Shown here piece by piece: positions 53,061-61,118 of a stretch of 64,000 nt of DNA. Every line of letters starts with the position of its first letter. The stretch's first letter is position 1. A program made the position numbers and the translations under genes. Source of the DNA: Rhodanobacter_A agri (GTDB lineage Bacteria > Pseudomonadota > Gammaproteobacteria > Xanthomonadales > Rhodanobacteraceae); NCBI RefSeq assembly GCF_044904705.1, contig NZ_JADIKL010000008.1:1-64000 (forward strand), written 5' to 3'. The notes under the pieces are model-generated. The model saw only the letters and a list, made by a program, of their open reading frames with translations, had not been told where the DNA came from and did not search any database.

Positions 53061-53291
53061 ATGAAATACAGTGACGGTAATGATGTAAAGCTTGGTGACA
53101 AGGTAAGGTTAGGGCGGGACAAAAATGGGGTTGTCGTATGTTCAATTGACGACCAAGAATACAGTGATGAGTTTCCGGAATCTCAATGGTCCTACCTCAA
53201 GGAAGGGGTAATGATTAATTTTCCAATGTGGGGCCTTATTCATTATGTTGAGCCGGAGGACGATCTAGAGCTGCTAGCAAGGAAGAGTTAA
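53061..53291 (+). CDS. Probable immunity protein for the displaced Rhs tip
   Basis: A 76-residue protein (MKYSDGNDVKLGDKVRLG at the start; CSIDDQEYSDEFPESQW; GLIHYVEPEDD). It is a small acidic SH3-like-looking fold that I associate with proteins often found next to Rhs tips, though no formal family name is claimed. It is AT-rich, begins 19 bases after the tip gene stop, and has AGGA upstream; ATG 53049 is a possible earlier start. Intact coding here, beside a truncated toxin gene, fits retention of immunity. Confidence 0.7.
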   Translation: MKYSDGNDVKLGDKVRLGRDKNGVVVCSIDDQEYSDEFPESQWSYLKEGVMINFPMWGLIHYVEPEDDLELLARKS

Positions 53292-53499
53292 AACTCAAAA
53301 CGACCATAGCGAAGTCTCGATCCTCTCCGAGTGATGCCCGCGCTCCCCGCCGTGGCCCACGCTTGCCCGCGTGCAGGCAAGCGCGTACAAAACTGCCTCA
53401 AGGAAAATCACCATGGATGCGCGTCGACCTCATGCTCGCTGTGCTCGCCAAACCGCATCGCATCAAGGTTGCGCACCGACGTCGGCGGCGGATTGCGTC

Positions 53500-54179
53500 A
53501 AGAGTACGGTTTCCGGGGCAGTACTTTGATGCGGGGCCTTGTTCGCGACAAAAGCGACGGCAGTCGTCGCTGTCGTATTGCACGCCTTGATCCGAGTGAA
53601 TCACCACGCCTGGTGCGGGATATCGCCGCCAAATCGCCATCAGCAGTGCATCCATCGCCCCATCATGCCGACCTACAGTGATGCGTCCACAACCACTAGT
53701 GCCGCGCCGGCGCCAGACTATCTGACTCAGGTGCCGATGCACAGGGACGGACTATGATCCGAGCACCGGACGGTATGTGCAGAATGATCCGCTCGGGCTT
53801 GATGGAGGCATCAGTACCTATGCCTATTTGGGGGGGCAGCCCGCTGAGCTACGTTGATCCGCCCGACCTGACAATGTCGCCGTTGCGGGAGTGCGGGGGT
53901 AACTTGGTAGGCTGTGGTGACATAATGCCGCCGCCCGATCCCCGCGATGATTACTGGCCCTCACTCGGGGGCGTTGCCCCGAGATCGCATCGGCAGGCCG
54001 CCGTGCCGACGCCAACGACGAATGCTTTTTTGTTCGGTTCTGCTAGCACCGGCAGCCAAACCGATGTGGCTGGTTCTATGGTGAGTGCGCGGATGTCCAC
54101 AAGTCCGTTCAAGGAGAGAGGAAGGCCAATTCGGCCCCCTTCGTTGTTCCCCCCGACTTGCCTGGCCAGAGGGGCCTGA
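53500..54179 (+). pseudogene. Decayed Rhs core/tip fragment (copy 3) interrupted by an IS3 scrap
   Basis: Two pieces of an Rhs core are visible. RVRFPGQYFDAG ends near 53533; then, after an insertion, DYDPSTGRYVQNDPLGLDGGISTYAYLGG runs from 53750, in pieces GRYVQNDPLGLDGG and ISTYAYLGG. A run of seven G near 53829 shifts the frame, after which SPLSYVDPPDL continues in the next frame. The following tip (to 54179) has no recognisable features. This is the leftover of a third core-tip cassette. Confidence 0.75.
53535..53690 (-). mobile_element. IS3-family transposase fragment
   Basis: The minus strand encodes AMDALLMAIWRRYPAPGVVIHSDQG and then QYDSDDCRRFCREQG. This is the part of the IS3-type (OrfB) DDE integrase domain around the second aspartate (HSDQG). 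Both ends of the transposase are missing and no terminal repeats are seen. It lies inside the decayed Rhs core. Confidence 0.7.
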
Positions 54180-55272
54180 GCTGTCGATGAGATGACGACG
54201 AGTTCGCGATCCGGTAAGGCCATTGCTATGACATGGCGACTCCAGGTGACAGCTGGTCCGCATCTTCGTTGGCCAGGTCGATCACCAGCTGAAAATCGTC
54301 CGGGAAAACCGCAGCTGGGATACGTCCGTCATTCGACAGGAAAGCAAAACGCTCCGGGTCTTTCCTCAACTCTTGGGGCTTGGCCGCGCGAAGCGCCAGC
54401 GCTTGCACACTGAGGCGCCCACGGGGTTGGTAGAGCCAGAAGGCGCGCTCTCAGCCACTTTTGTCATTGGTTGGATGGGGATGGGGCTGACGCGCTAGTG
54501 CGTCGATCAGCCTGGCAGCTTTAGGTTCACCTATCCGTTCTTCAGGAACTGGCACGGTGGGTAGCGGTAACCACCACGGTCGCGTCCCGCCCAGACACCG
54601 AAGGCCGGACTCCCTCCAAGGCCTTGCCTGGCAGCCTCGGAATCCGGTCAATTTTGGGCGAGCAGCGCCTAACGGAAGTGCTGGATACCTGCGACATCGT
54701 CCACGTTATGCTCGATGTTGGTTATCAGGCGTATGCATGTCTCCTCGATCCTGCGCAGCAGCAATCCTTCCTGGCTGTGCTTGCCTGTCACGCGGTTGCC
54801 TCTACAGATCTCTATCACCAGCCACGCTCGGCATTCCCAGATCGATGATCTCTAACCTCGTCGCACTCGATCAAGTGGCAATTTAACCTTGTCGTCTAGC
54901 GCGCTACCGCTCGCCATGCACCAGCATGAGGCCGAGCGATTTCAACGCGTTTTAGTCAGCGACAAGGTTAAGCATCGCCGACAATATCCGTTCGATGTGA
55001 GGCGGGATGCGGTCGATTCAATTCAATGCCTTGCCGCCATTTGGTAGCAGGTGCCCCAAAACAGCAAGGTTCGTTATCTCTGGATAATTCTTCTTTCAGA
55101 TCAGCCAATTTAGTATGCAGAAGTTGGCGTGCATCAGCCTTACGATGTCCTGCCATCCATTGCGGAGCTAGGTCGCCGCAAGCAGCAGTTGACAAAAGTG
55201 ATGGATTCTTTGAAGATCGCTGACAGAACTGGTGTCAGCCAGTCCAGCCAATCAGCGAGGCTTTGTCAACTA
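54180..55272. other. Accessory-region gap with decayed fragments
   Basis: About 1.1 kb with no well-supported gene. The minus strand at 54226-54440 reads as a plausible protein end (QALALRAAKPQELRKDPERF, then FPDDFQLVIDLANEDADQL, stop at 54226) but lacks an upstream start. The plus strand at 54624-54848 (LTEVLDTCDIVHVMLDVGY) also looks protein-like without a ribosome site. Both are probably remnants of genes broken during rearrangement. Confidence 0.4.
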
Positions 55273-55911
55273 ATGAACGTTGAATCCGTGCTCAAGGCGT
55301 GTGGCATGACCGACGCTCACTTCGCTGTGCTGGGCGAGGCGGTACCACTGGGCTACCGGGCACTTCAGGAGGTGGTCAAGGCCACACCGATGCTCGCCCA
55401 GTTCATGCCCGGCATGATGACGGTTGGCTACTTACGCAATCTCGCCGTCCAGTACGCTCTGGCAAATAAGGCCGCGGAAGGTGAGTTTTTCTTCGTCGAT
55501 ACAGGGTTCAACAAGGCGCGGAACCACGCGTTCGCCAAGTTGCAGGCCGGAAACGTTGTTGTGACCACCCATTACGCTGGCGCTAAAGGTTCCCGTGCAG
55601 TGCGCAAGAGTCTCACCCGGGCGGCGCTAGCGGATCGGAATGGCGATCTATTTTCCTCCGATGGCCAACGCGTCGATGCCGATGAGGTGACCGGACACGC
55701 TTACGTGCAACTGAAGCACGGCGGGCTCGCGGCGCCGGTATTCGCGGCGCTGTACATTCCCAACCGGGATCAGCGCTCGATTGCACTGGAGCCGCTCATC
55801 TTGGAGTTAGCCACCCCGGACAATGCCAAGGTGGAGGAGGTCACGGACCGTCTGCGCGACACGATCAAGCGGAAGGGACAAGAAGATCAGCGCGACCGCC
55901 ATGCGAGCTAA
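55273..55911 (+). CDS. Hypothetical partner of the ImmA/IrrE-type regulator
   Basis: A 212-residue soluble protein from ATG 55273 (earlier in-frame starts at 55201 and 55129 have no better ribosome site). The N-terminal half is helical (VLKACGMTDAHFAVLGEAVPLGYRAL). The middle has FFFVDTGFNKARNHAFAKL and VVVTTHYAGAKGSRAVRKSL, and the C-terminus is charged. It overlaps the XRE-ImmA gene by 11 bases, so translation is coupled. Pairing with an HTH-protease suggests that this protein may be the protease substrate, or a toxin-like partner controlled by it. No family is recognised. Confidence 0.75.
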   Translation: MNVESVLKACGMTDAHFAVLGEAVPLGYRALQEVVKATPMLAQFMPGMMTVGYLRNLAVQYALANKAAEGEFFFVDTGFNKARNHAFAKLQAGNVVVTTHYAGAKGSRAVRKSLTRAALADRNGDLFSSDGQRVDADEVTGHAYVQLKHGGLAAPVFAALYIPNRDQRSIALEPLILELATPDNAKVEEVTDRLRDTIKRKGQEDQRDRHAS

Positions 55912-57040
55912 ATTTGAAGCTGTCCGACTGCAGCAGGCGAGATTTTTGCGCGGCCTGACTCTGGCTGAGCTGGGTGCCGCAGTGGATCTGACTCGGCAAT
56001 CGTTGAGCCTGTTCGAAAACGGTGAACGTGCACCGTCGCCAGACACGCTGGAAAAGCTCAGCCAACACCTGCGCGTGCCCATGGAATTCTTCCTGCGCCC
56101 GAAGGGTGGCACCGAGCAGCAGCCGCGTACCTTGGTTCACTACCGATCCCAACGTCGTACCCGTGAGGTCTTGCGCGAGCAGAACCGGGCGTCTGCAATC
56201 CTGGACATGTGCGTGGCGGTACTTGACGCCTTCGAAGAATATGTCGATTACGAACCCACACGCCTGTATTCGTTGGGGGAATCGATCGATGTGCTCGCCT
56301 TGACCAACGACGATATCGAGGATATTGCCACGCAGACCCGGCGATCGCTTGGTTTGGGCGATGGGCCAATCTCTGATGTGTCCCTGCTGGTCGAGAACCA
56401 AGCAGTTCTACTCATGCGCGCGCCCCTGTCTGAGGGCATGGACGGTTTGTCGGCATGGTACGGTGATCGAGCGGTAATTGTCGTCTCTGAGGAGGCCTCG
56501 TATGCCCGTGATCGGGCTAACGTCGCGCACGAACTGGGCCATCTAGTGTTGCACCGCGAACTCGACCATCATGGTGAGCTGGATATCGAGACCTTCAAGC
56601 GAGTCGAAGCCCAAGCTTGGCGATTCGCCGGGGCGTTCCTGCTGCCGTCAAAGTCGTTCCTAGGTGAGATCTACAGCGTCTCGCTCGATGCGCTGGCCAC
56701 ACTCAAAAAGAAGTGGGGAGTTTCTGTGGCCGCCATGATTCGTCGGCTGCGCGATCTGGGCGTCGTTGATGAGTCGCAGAGTCGATACCTGAACATCCAA
56801 CTGCGCCAACGTGGCTGGCAGCGTGTCGAGCCGGGCGACGACAAGCCCCGCGAAGCGAGCAGACTGTTCTTGAAGACCGCCCATGTGTTGACAGAAAGTG
56901 GCGATACCTCATTACCCGATTTTGCTGCTCACTCACGCCTTCCACGTGACATCCTAGCCTCAGCACTGGAAGTTCCCGTCGCCGAGTTCTCGCCGAAGCC
57001 GCCAGCGCAGAATGTGGTGCAATTCAAGCTGAAGCACTAA
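55901..57040 (+). CDS. XRE DNA-binding / ImmA-IrrE (M78) metallopeptidase fusion
   Basis: A 379-residue protein. Residues about 8-62 are an XRE helix-turn-helix (LTLAELGAAVDLTRQSLSLFENGERAPS). An M78 zinc peptidase domain follows with HELGH at 210-214 and a downstream EAQAWRFAGAFLLP, where the Glu is the likely third ligand. The C-terminal quarter is a helical tail. This domain pair is known in regulators such as PezT-unrelated ImmA/IrrE proteins and radiation-response IrrE, which cleave a repressor on a signal. Co-translation with the upstream gene suggests that they form one stress- or phage-responsive unit. Confidence 0.88.
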   Translation: MRAKFEAVRLQQARFLRGLTLAELGAAVDLTRQSLSLFENGERAPSPDTLEKLSQHLRVPMEFFLRPKGGTEQQPRTLVHYRSQRRTREVLREQNRASAILDMCVAVLDAFEEYVDYEPTRLYSLGESIDVLALTNDDIEDIATQTRRSLGLGDGPISDVSLLVENQAVLLMRAPLSEGMDGLSAWYGDRAVIVVSEEASYARDRANVAHELGHLVLHRELDHHGELDIETFKRVEAQAWRFAGAFLLPSKSFLGEIYSVSLDALATLKKKWGVSVAAMIRRLRDLGVVDESQSRYLNIQLRQRGWQRVEPGDDKPREASRLFLKTAHVLTESGDTSLPDFAAHSRLPRDILASALEVPVAEFSPKPPAQNVVQFKLKH

Positions 57041-57111
57041 CGGTTACAAGGGATCGCACACGGCGGATATCCCTGGCTGGCTGTGTCTACGCGCACGATT
57101 GGGAGGAATTC

Positions 57112-57201
57112 ATGGATTCCTTGCGTAGAGCGCAAGCGATCGCGGCCGACCCACTCTGGGAAGCGCCGCGTGACAGCGTGGTCTATCGCTGCTTGGCGTA
57201 A
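57112..57201 (+). CDS. 29-codon ORF with a consensus ribosome site
   Basis: ATG 57112 to TAA 57199-57201 encodes 29 residues (MDSLRRAQAIAADPLWEAPR, then DSVVYRCLA). GGAGGAATTC directly before the ATG is a near-perfect ribosome site, better than that of most neighbours. It lies 71 bases after the ImmA/IrrE gene on the same strand. It may be a real small protein or the truncated start of a lost gene. Confidence 0.45.
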   Translation: MDSLRRAQAIAADPLWEAPRDSVVYRCLA

Positions 57202-57245
57202 GCCAGAATTAGACGTGAACCGTGAGTAGATCGAGGCTCTTAACT

Positions 57246-57464
57246 ATGACCCAACAATTAGGTACCTACTCCGACTGGCGAACCATCGCGCCGGTGGATC
57301 ATTGCCCTCGGTGCAGGGGGACACATCTGCGATCACGAGATAGCCCAACGGGCCTGGAAGTCGAATGCACAAGCGCTTGCGGCTATCGGGAAGTGCTCAC
57401 CGACTTCACCCGCGAAGACTTCGACCGGTGGATGCAACGCACACGCTCGCAGCGCAGTTCGTGA
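57246..57464 (+). CDS. Small zinc-ribbon-like protein, function unknown
   Basis: A 72-residue protein with CPRC at 28-31 and CTSAC at about 50-54, a spacing that fits a zinc ribbon. It ends FTREDFDRWMQRTRSQRSS, a basic tail. ATG 57246 has GAGG nine bases upstream; GTG 57222 is an alternative. It lies between the ImmA/IrrE gene and the tRNA-like gene. No family is recognised. Confidence 0.6.
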   Translation: MTQQLGTYSDWRTIAPVDHCPRCRGTHLRSRDSPTGLEVECTSACGYREVLTDFTREDFDRWMQRTRSQRSS

Positions 57465-57603
57465 TGCCCAACCCCTGTCTGCGCTCATCCCATAGACGTA
57501 CACCCATGTCGCTGCGTGATCTGATAGGCTCGTGGCATGCCTCGCTCAACTTCCCACCACGAACGAATACCGACGAGCAGCTGAAGCGCGCTCGTATGTT
57601 TTC

Positions 57604-57702
57604 GCCCCCGTGGCCGAGAGGTTAGGCGTCCGGCTTATATCCGGATAAAGGCAGTGGCCAGATAAGCCACCCATGCAGGTTCGAGTCCTGCCGGGGGCAC
57701 CA
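57604..57702 (+). tRNA. Class II tRNA-like gene with apparent UAU anticodon
   Basis: A 99-base cloverleaf can be drawn by eye. The acceptor is GCCCCCG/CGGGGGC, followed by A73 and an encoded CCA. The D arm is GCC-GAGAGGTTA-GGC. The anticodon stem TCCGG/CCGGA has loop CTTATAT, giving TAT at 34-36. A long variable arm contains a GTGGC/GCCAC hairpin, and the T arm is GCAGG-TTCGAGT-CCTGC. The D-arm phrase TGGCCGAGAGG is typical of serine tRNAs, but the anticodon would read isoleucine AUA and A73 is not the serine discriminator (G73). It may be a functional odd isoacceptor, a tRNA-derived integration site, or a non-coding mimic. Confidence 0.75.
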
Positions 57703-57717
57703 ATCCTAGGTGCCCGT

Positions 57718-58110
57718 ATGAATCCTGAAAATTCTCGCCGTCTGCAGTCGGACTTCCCGCAACTATACCGATTACAAAGGCTCGATCCTCTTCGCCAGGA
57801 TCAACCTACCTTGCTTGCACTCTGGGGGTTCGAGTGCGGTGACGGCTGGATGAACTTGATCTATCGCCTTAGCCAGGCCATCTCCACCCACATCGGATCT
57901 TCTGGGTTGGACGTCGTTGCGACACAGGTGAAAGAGAAATTCGGCACACTGCGGTTCTATGTCGATGGTGGTGACGAGGAAGTCTTCCGGCTCATCGACG
58001 CCGCTGAGCAAGAGTCGGCGACGATTTGTGAGGCATGCGGAGCACCTGGAACGCTCACCATGAAGGGATGGTGCTCAACACTGTGCGAATCCTGCAGACA
58101 AAAGTGCTGA
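57718..58110 (+). CDS. Hypothetical protein with C-terminal zinc-binding cysteines
   Basis: A 130-residue protein from ATG 57718, only 16 bases after the tRNA-like gene. The middle contains ECGDGWMNLIYRLSQAI and QVKEKFGTLRFYVDGGDEEV, and the C-terminus CEACGAPGTL and WCSTLCESC (two CxxC-like pairs). I know similar small proteins from accessory regions of proteobacteria, but not with a defined function. A longer frame from 57673 would run into the tRNA 3' arm and is rejected as the start. Confidence 0.65.
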   Translation: MNPENSRRLQSDFPQLYRLQRLDPLRQDQPTLLALWGFECGDGWMNLIYRLSQAISTHIGSSGLDVVATQVKEKFGTLRFYVDGGDEEVFRLIDAAEQESATICEACGAPGTLTMKGWCSTLCESCRQKC

Positions 58111-58139
58111 TGAGGTAGCTCACATGGTGTATTTGACAC

Positions 58140-58247
58140 CTTCATGGCGAGCATCGGGTTGACTTGGTCAACGAACAGCAGCGCAATGGTCTAGCAGTAA
58201 ATGGATGGCACTATGCCTACCTGAAGGTGGACAACGCCGCAAAGTGA
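58140..58247 (+). pseudogene. Short protein-end remnant
   Basis: An open frame ending at TGA 58245 reads EHRVDLVNEQQRNGLAVNG and WHYAYLKVDNAAK, which looks like a natural protein C-terminus but has no start or ribosome site. The surrounding 264 bases between the zinc-binding protein and the specificity gene hold nothing else. Confidence 0.25.
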
Positions 58248-58374
58248 CCGCCATCGATGATGAGGACGCCATTCAGGTTGCTACCCAAAGAGCGTTCTCA
58301 CTGTAGCGTCATCTTTCGTCCCACTAAAGAAGTGGCCGAGCCATCGAATAATCGTACATGGCGCGAATTTGTCA

Positions 58375-58863
58375 CTAGACCTTAGTAAGTTTTTTTAGGG
58401 AAGAGAGTTTTTTTCGCCAACCATCAACTTCATGAATAAACACTTCCTGAACCCAAGAAGGCACTTCAGAACGAGCGGGGATTTTTATATCCTTCAATGT
58501 CCGGTTTGCCTGTCGCCCATAGTTGAAGCGATAGCGATTAGCACGAATTACCGTGCAATAATACAATTTCTCTTGCAAGGTCATGCGCTCCAAGGGGACA
58601 AGATAATAAAGATCACGTCCACTGTAAAACGGCTCGGGCTGGACAAAAGTCTCCAAAACACTGCCGCCACCAGCGACGGTTAGACATCCAGCCGGAATGG
58701 GCTTCAAGTTTAAATCAAGCTCCACTTTGGCCGACACACCATTATTGCGAGCTGTTCGTGAAACGAAATTTATTCCGTCTGGATCTCGTTTGAGGGCGTT
58801 GAGTTCAAGGTTGGAGCCATAGCAAACAGAAAAAATGCTCTTTACAGGAACAAGTTTAGTCAT
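58375..58863 (-). CDS. Half-size restriction-modification specificity subunit (one target-recognition domain)
   Basis: A 162-residue protein resembling a single target-recognition domain of type I/IIB S subunits. It begins KLVPVKSIFSVCYGSNLELN and has GINFVSRTARNNGVSA, PAGCLTVAGGGSVLETFVQ, YYLVPLERMTLQEKLYYCTVIRANRYRFNYG and ANRTLKDIKIP, all typical TRD phrases. Normal S subunits carry two such domains (about 350-450 residues). This one would have to dimerise or recognise a half-site. ATG 58863 overlaps the methyltransferase stop by eight bases, so the two are co-translated. Confidence 0.85.
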   Translation of the reverse strand: MTKLVPVKSIFSVCYGSNLELNALKRDPDGINFVSRTARNNGVSAKVELDLNLKPIPAGCLTVAGGGSVLETFVQPEPFYSGRDLYYLVPLERMTLQEKLYYCTVIRANRYRFNYGRQANRTLKDIKIPARSEVPSWVQEVFIHEVDGWRKKLSSLKKLTKV

Positions 58864-61042
58864 TGCAGCTATCTCCATCTTCGTTAGCAGCTCCCGTGCC
58901 CTTTTCCTTAGCTTCATTGACAAGTTGAAACATTAAGTATTTTTTGACCGTTTTCTCGAATTCTGCTTGAGTGAGCACCGAATAGTCGGTCTTTATGTAC
59001 GCTTCCGCACACCACTCATCGGTAGCCGATACTTTTTGCGCGACACTCTCGCCGTCATGTGTCTCGCGGTTCCGGTACATACCTACCCATCGGTCACGGA
59101 TCCCAACCCAGCGGCCATACTGGTCAATGCGACCCTTATGCTTGGTTTTGACGAAGCCGTCATCACGCCAATATCCAAACCAAGTTTTTTTGTTCGACTC
59201 GGCGTGAGGTCTTCCTGCAATCCAGACCATAATGCAGGCCACCGTGCCGACTGGATAAAACAATTCTTGCGGCATGGACATGACCGCATCTAATGTGTGG
59301 TGCTTCATCAACTCTTCACGCACCGGATGTGGTGAGATCGCGCAGGACATCGGCACAATGGCCACACCAATGCCGTCAGTCACTAGACAGTCAAGCATTT
59401 GCTTTACGAAGTAGAGCTCATGCAATCCGGCGTCGCTTTTTGATTGTGAGTAAGGTGGATTAAGCATGCCGATGTTAGGCTGATGCTTCTTGACCGCCTT
59501 CATAACGGATTCATCGAAGCAACTTGCTTGATGTAGATTGGCCTTGCCATCGCCACGCAAAATCATATTAGAGGCAGCGAGTGCGAACATCTTGGGGTTG
59601 TTCTCAACCCCGATTAAACGATTCTTTTTAATGTCCGTCCGCTCAGTCTCGGATACAGCTTTGCGCAGCATATGTTGCATCGCTGAGATAAGAAAACCAC
59701 CTGTGCCAGCGCAGATATCGAGAACTTTGGACTTGGGGCCGACGTTCGTTAGGAGCGAAAACAGTTCTGCGACATGACGCGGGGTCAATACAATGCCGAG
59801 CGCCTTTTTGTCGCCAGCAGTGTATTTCAAGAACTCGCCGTAGAACTGGCCGACAACGTCGAAATCGTGGTAGATGTTTACGAACGGCCAAACATTATCA
59901 CCAATGAGGGCAATGATCGCTTTGAACACTCCATCCGGATACTCCTTAGCAACCTTGCTATCTGGCTTACCTAGGTTTGGATGGACAGCGATGGTTGAAT
60001 ACGGTTGGAGCATCGTATCCTTTTTGGCCTGCGGCATTTGCGCCTTGTCAATCTCTTTCTTGATTGCTCCCAACCAGGCCTCCTGCAAGTCCTCGGCCGA
60101 CATTGCGCCGAAAGTCCGCGAGAATGACTCGTTCATTAGCGCGATCAATGTGCCACTGACAAGCAAAGGTTTATCTTCTTCCGATACCTTGGCCTTGGCC
60201 CATATAAATTCGTGTAGCTCGCGCGAAAACGCAAGTAGATCTGAATGCCTTTTCTCTGCGACATCGCGATCAAACGACGCCAGTCTGTAGTAGTCGTCGA
60301 AGGAAACCAATTCTTCAACTGGTACGCCCGACTCATTTGTTAGCACTTTTGAGTCAGTTGATCCCGCGGGAACAATAAAGTTCGAGACCTTAAGTGAACT
60401 GACCGTCGAACCGCTGACGGCGACCGCGACGATGGTGAAGTATTTGGACAAATGCCTGGCGTAGTGCAAGACGCCATCGACTGAGAACTCTACGGGCCGG
60501 CCACCTGTCGTACTCGCGTGTTGCCGGACATCTGGCTTGCACTCGATGACGATGAGGAATGTGGTGTCTCGCTGAGTCGAGACGATAAATTCCGGGTAAC
60601 CGGCATTGCCCTTAGCATTTTTGCTCGCCTTGGACAGCAGCGATTTGACTTTGACAATTTCTGACTTCTGCTCTTCGACGCTGATGCCATTGTCCGGGCT
60701 GTAGAACCCCAACGAACGCAAGCGATCGCGGACTAAATTCTCGGTCTTGCGCTCGTTGTTAGCAGATTTTGTATACTGCCGCTGGCCGCTGGCCGCTGGC
60801 CGCTGGCCGCTGGCCGCTGGCCGCTGGCCGCTGGCCGCTGGCCGCTGGCCGCTGGCCGCTGGCCGCTGGCCGCTGGCCGCTGGCCGCTGGCCGCTGGCCG
60901 CTGGCCGCTGGCCGCTGGCCGCTGGCCGCTTAATGTCCACTCTCTTTTTCACGGTTTGTCCTGTGCAAGCCGACACTGGGGTGTGCCTTGGATTTTGCCC
61001 CATGGTCGAATTCTGGTCGATAGATCCTGTTTGCGACTCCAT
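58856..61042 (-). CDS. Nuclease-DNA methyltransferase fusion, type IIB (BcgI-A-like), phase-variable
   Basis: About 728 residues from ATG 61042; the frame stays open to TTG 61153 and other starts (61072, 61003) are possible, none with a strong ribosome site. The order is: N-terminal segment with seven RPAASGQ repeats (from the 7-bp DNA repeat); nuclease domain with PEFIVS and the E-x-K pair in LIVIECKPD; helical linker; N6-adenine methyltransferase with motif I VLDICAGTGGFL and motif IV NPPY. Cleavage and methylation in one chain plus a separate specificity subunit is the BcgI layout. The repeat lies between every plausible start and the catalytic domains, so copy number decides whether the enzyme is made. 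Confidence 0.9.
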   Translation of the reverse strand: MESQTGSIDQNSTMGQNPRHTPVSACTGQTVKKRVDIKRPAASGQRPAASGQRPAASGQRPAASGQRPAASGQRPAASGQRPAASGQRQYTKSANNERKTENLVRDRLRSLGFYSPDNGISVEEQKSEIVKVKSLLSKASKNAKGNAGYPEFIVSTQRDTTFLIVIECKPDVRQHASTTGGRPVEFSVDGVLHYARHLSKYFTIVAVAVSGSTVSSLKVSNFIVPAGSTDSKVLTNESGVPVEELVSFDDYYRLASFDRDVAEKRHSDLLAFSRELHEFIWAKAKVSEEDKPLLVSGTLIALMNESFSRTFGAMSAEDLQEAWLGAIKKEIDKAQMPQAKKDTMLQPYSTIAVHPNLGKPDSKVAKEYPDGVFKAIIALIGDNVWPFVNIYHDFDVVGQFYGEFLKYTAGDKKALGIVLTPRHVAELFSLLTNVGPKSKVLDICAGTGGFLISAMQHMLRKAVSETERTDIKKNRLIGVENNPKMFALAASNMILRGDGKANLHQASCFDESVMKAVKKHQPNIGMLNPPYSQSKSDAGLHELYFVKQMLDCLVTDGIGVAIVPMSCAISPHPVREELMKHHTLDAVMSMPQELFYPVGTVACIMVWIAGRPHAESNKKTWFGYWRDDGFVKTKHKGRIDQYGRWVGIRDRWVGMYRNRETHDGESVAQKVSATDEWCAEAYIKTDYSVLTQAEFEKTVKKYLMFQLVNEAKEKGTGAANEDGDSCND
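60781..60930. repeat. Heptanucleotide tandem repeat (GCTGGCC), 21 copies
   Basis: Twenty-one uninterrupted copies of the 7-base unit plus three bases, with no variation between copies. It lies inside the nuclease-methyltransferase gene (minus-strand unit GGCCAGC, read as RPAASGQ every three units). 147 bases is a multiple of three, so the gene is in frame here. Gain or loss of one or two units would shift into frames that stop at 60759-60761 (TAA) or 60733-60735 (TAG). The length and purity point to slippage during replication. Confidence 0.97.
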
Positions 61043-61118
61043 AGCTTGCAGGCCAACCTGTCGATGCGGCATCGACACCGGATTTCGGCTGCATCGCAAG
61101 CTCACAGGATAGGCGTGT

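Noticed and set aside
53754..54179. Intact gene in the open frame after the IS3 scrap
   Set aside because: Its start is inside a frameshifted Rhs core, so it is decayed sequence rather than a separate gene.
57604..57702. tRNA gene as the attachment site of the mobile block
   Set aside because: No direct repeat of the tRNA 3' end was found elsewhere in the window, so there is no att evidence.
60747..61112. Plus-strand open frame through the heptamer repeat, and the idea that the repeat is a CRISPR array
   Set aside because: A 7-base unit without spacers is a simple tandem repeat; the plus-strand translation is only the repeat read backwards.
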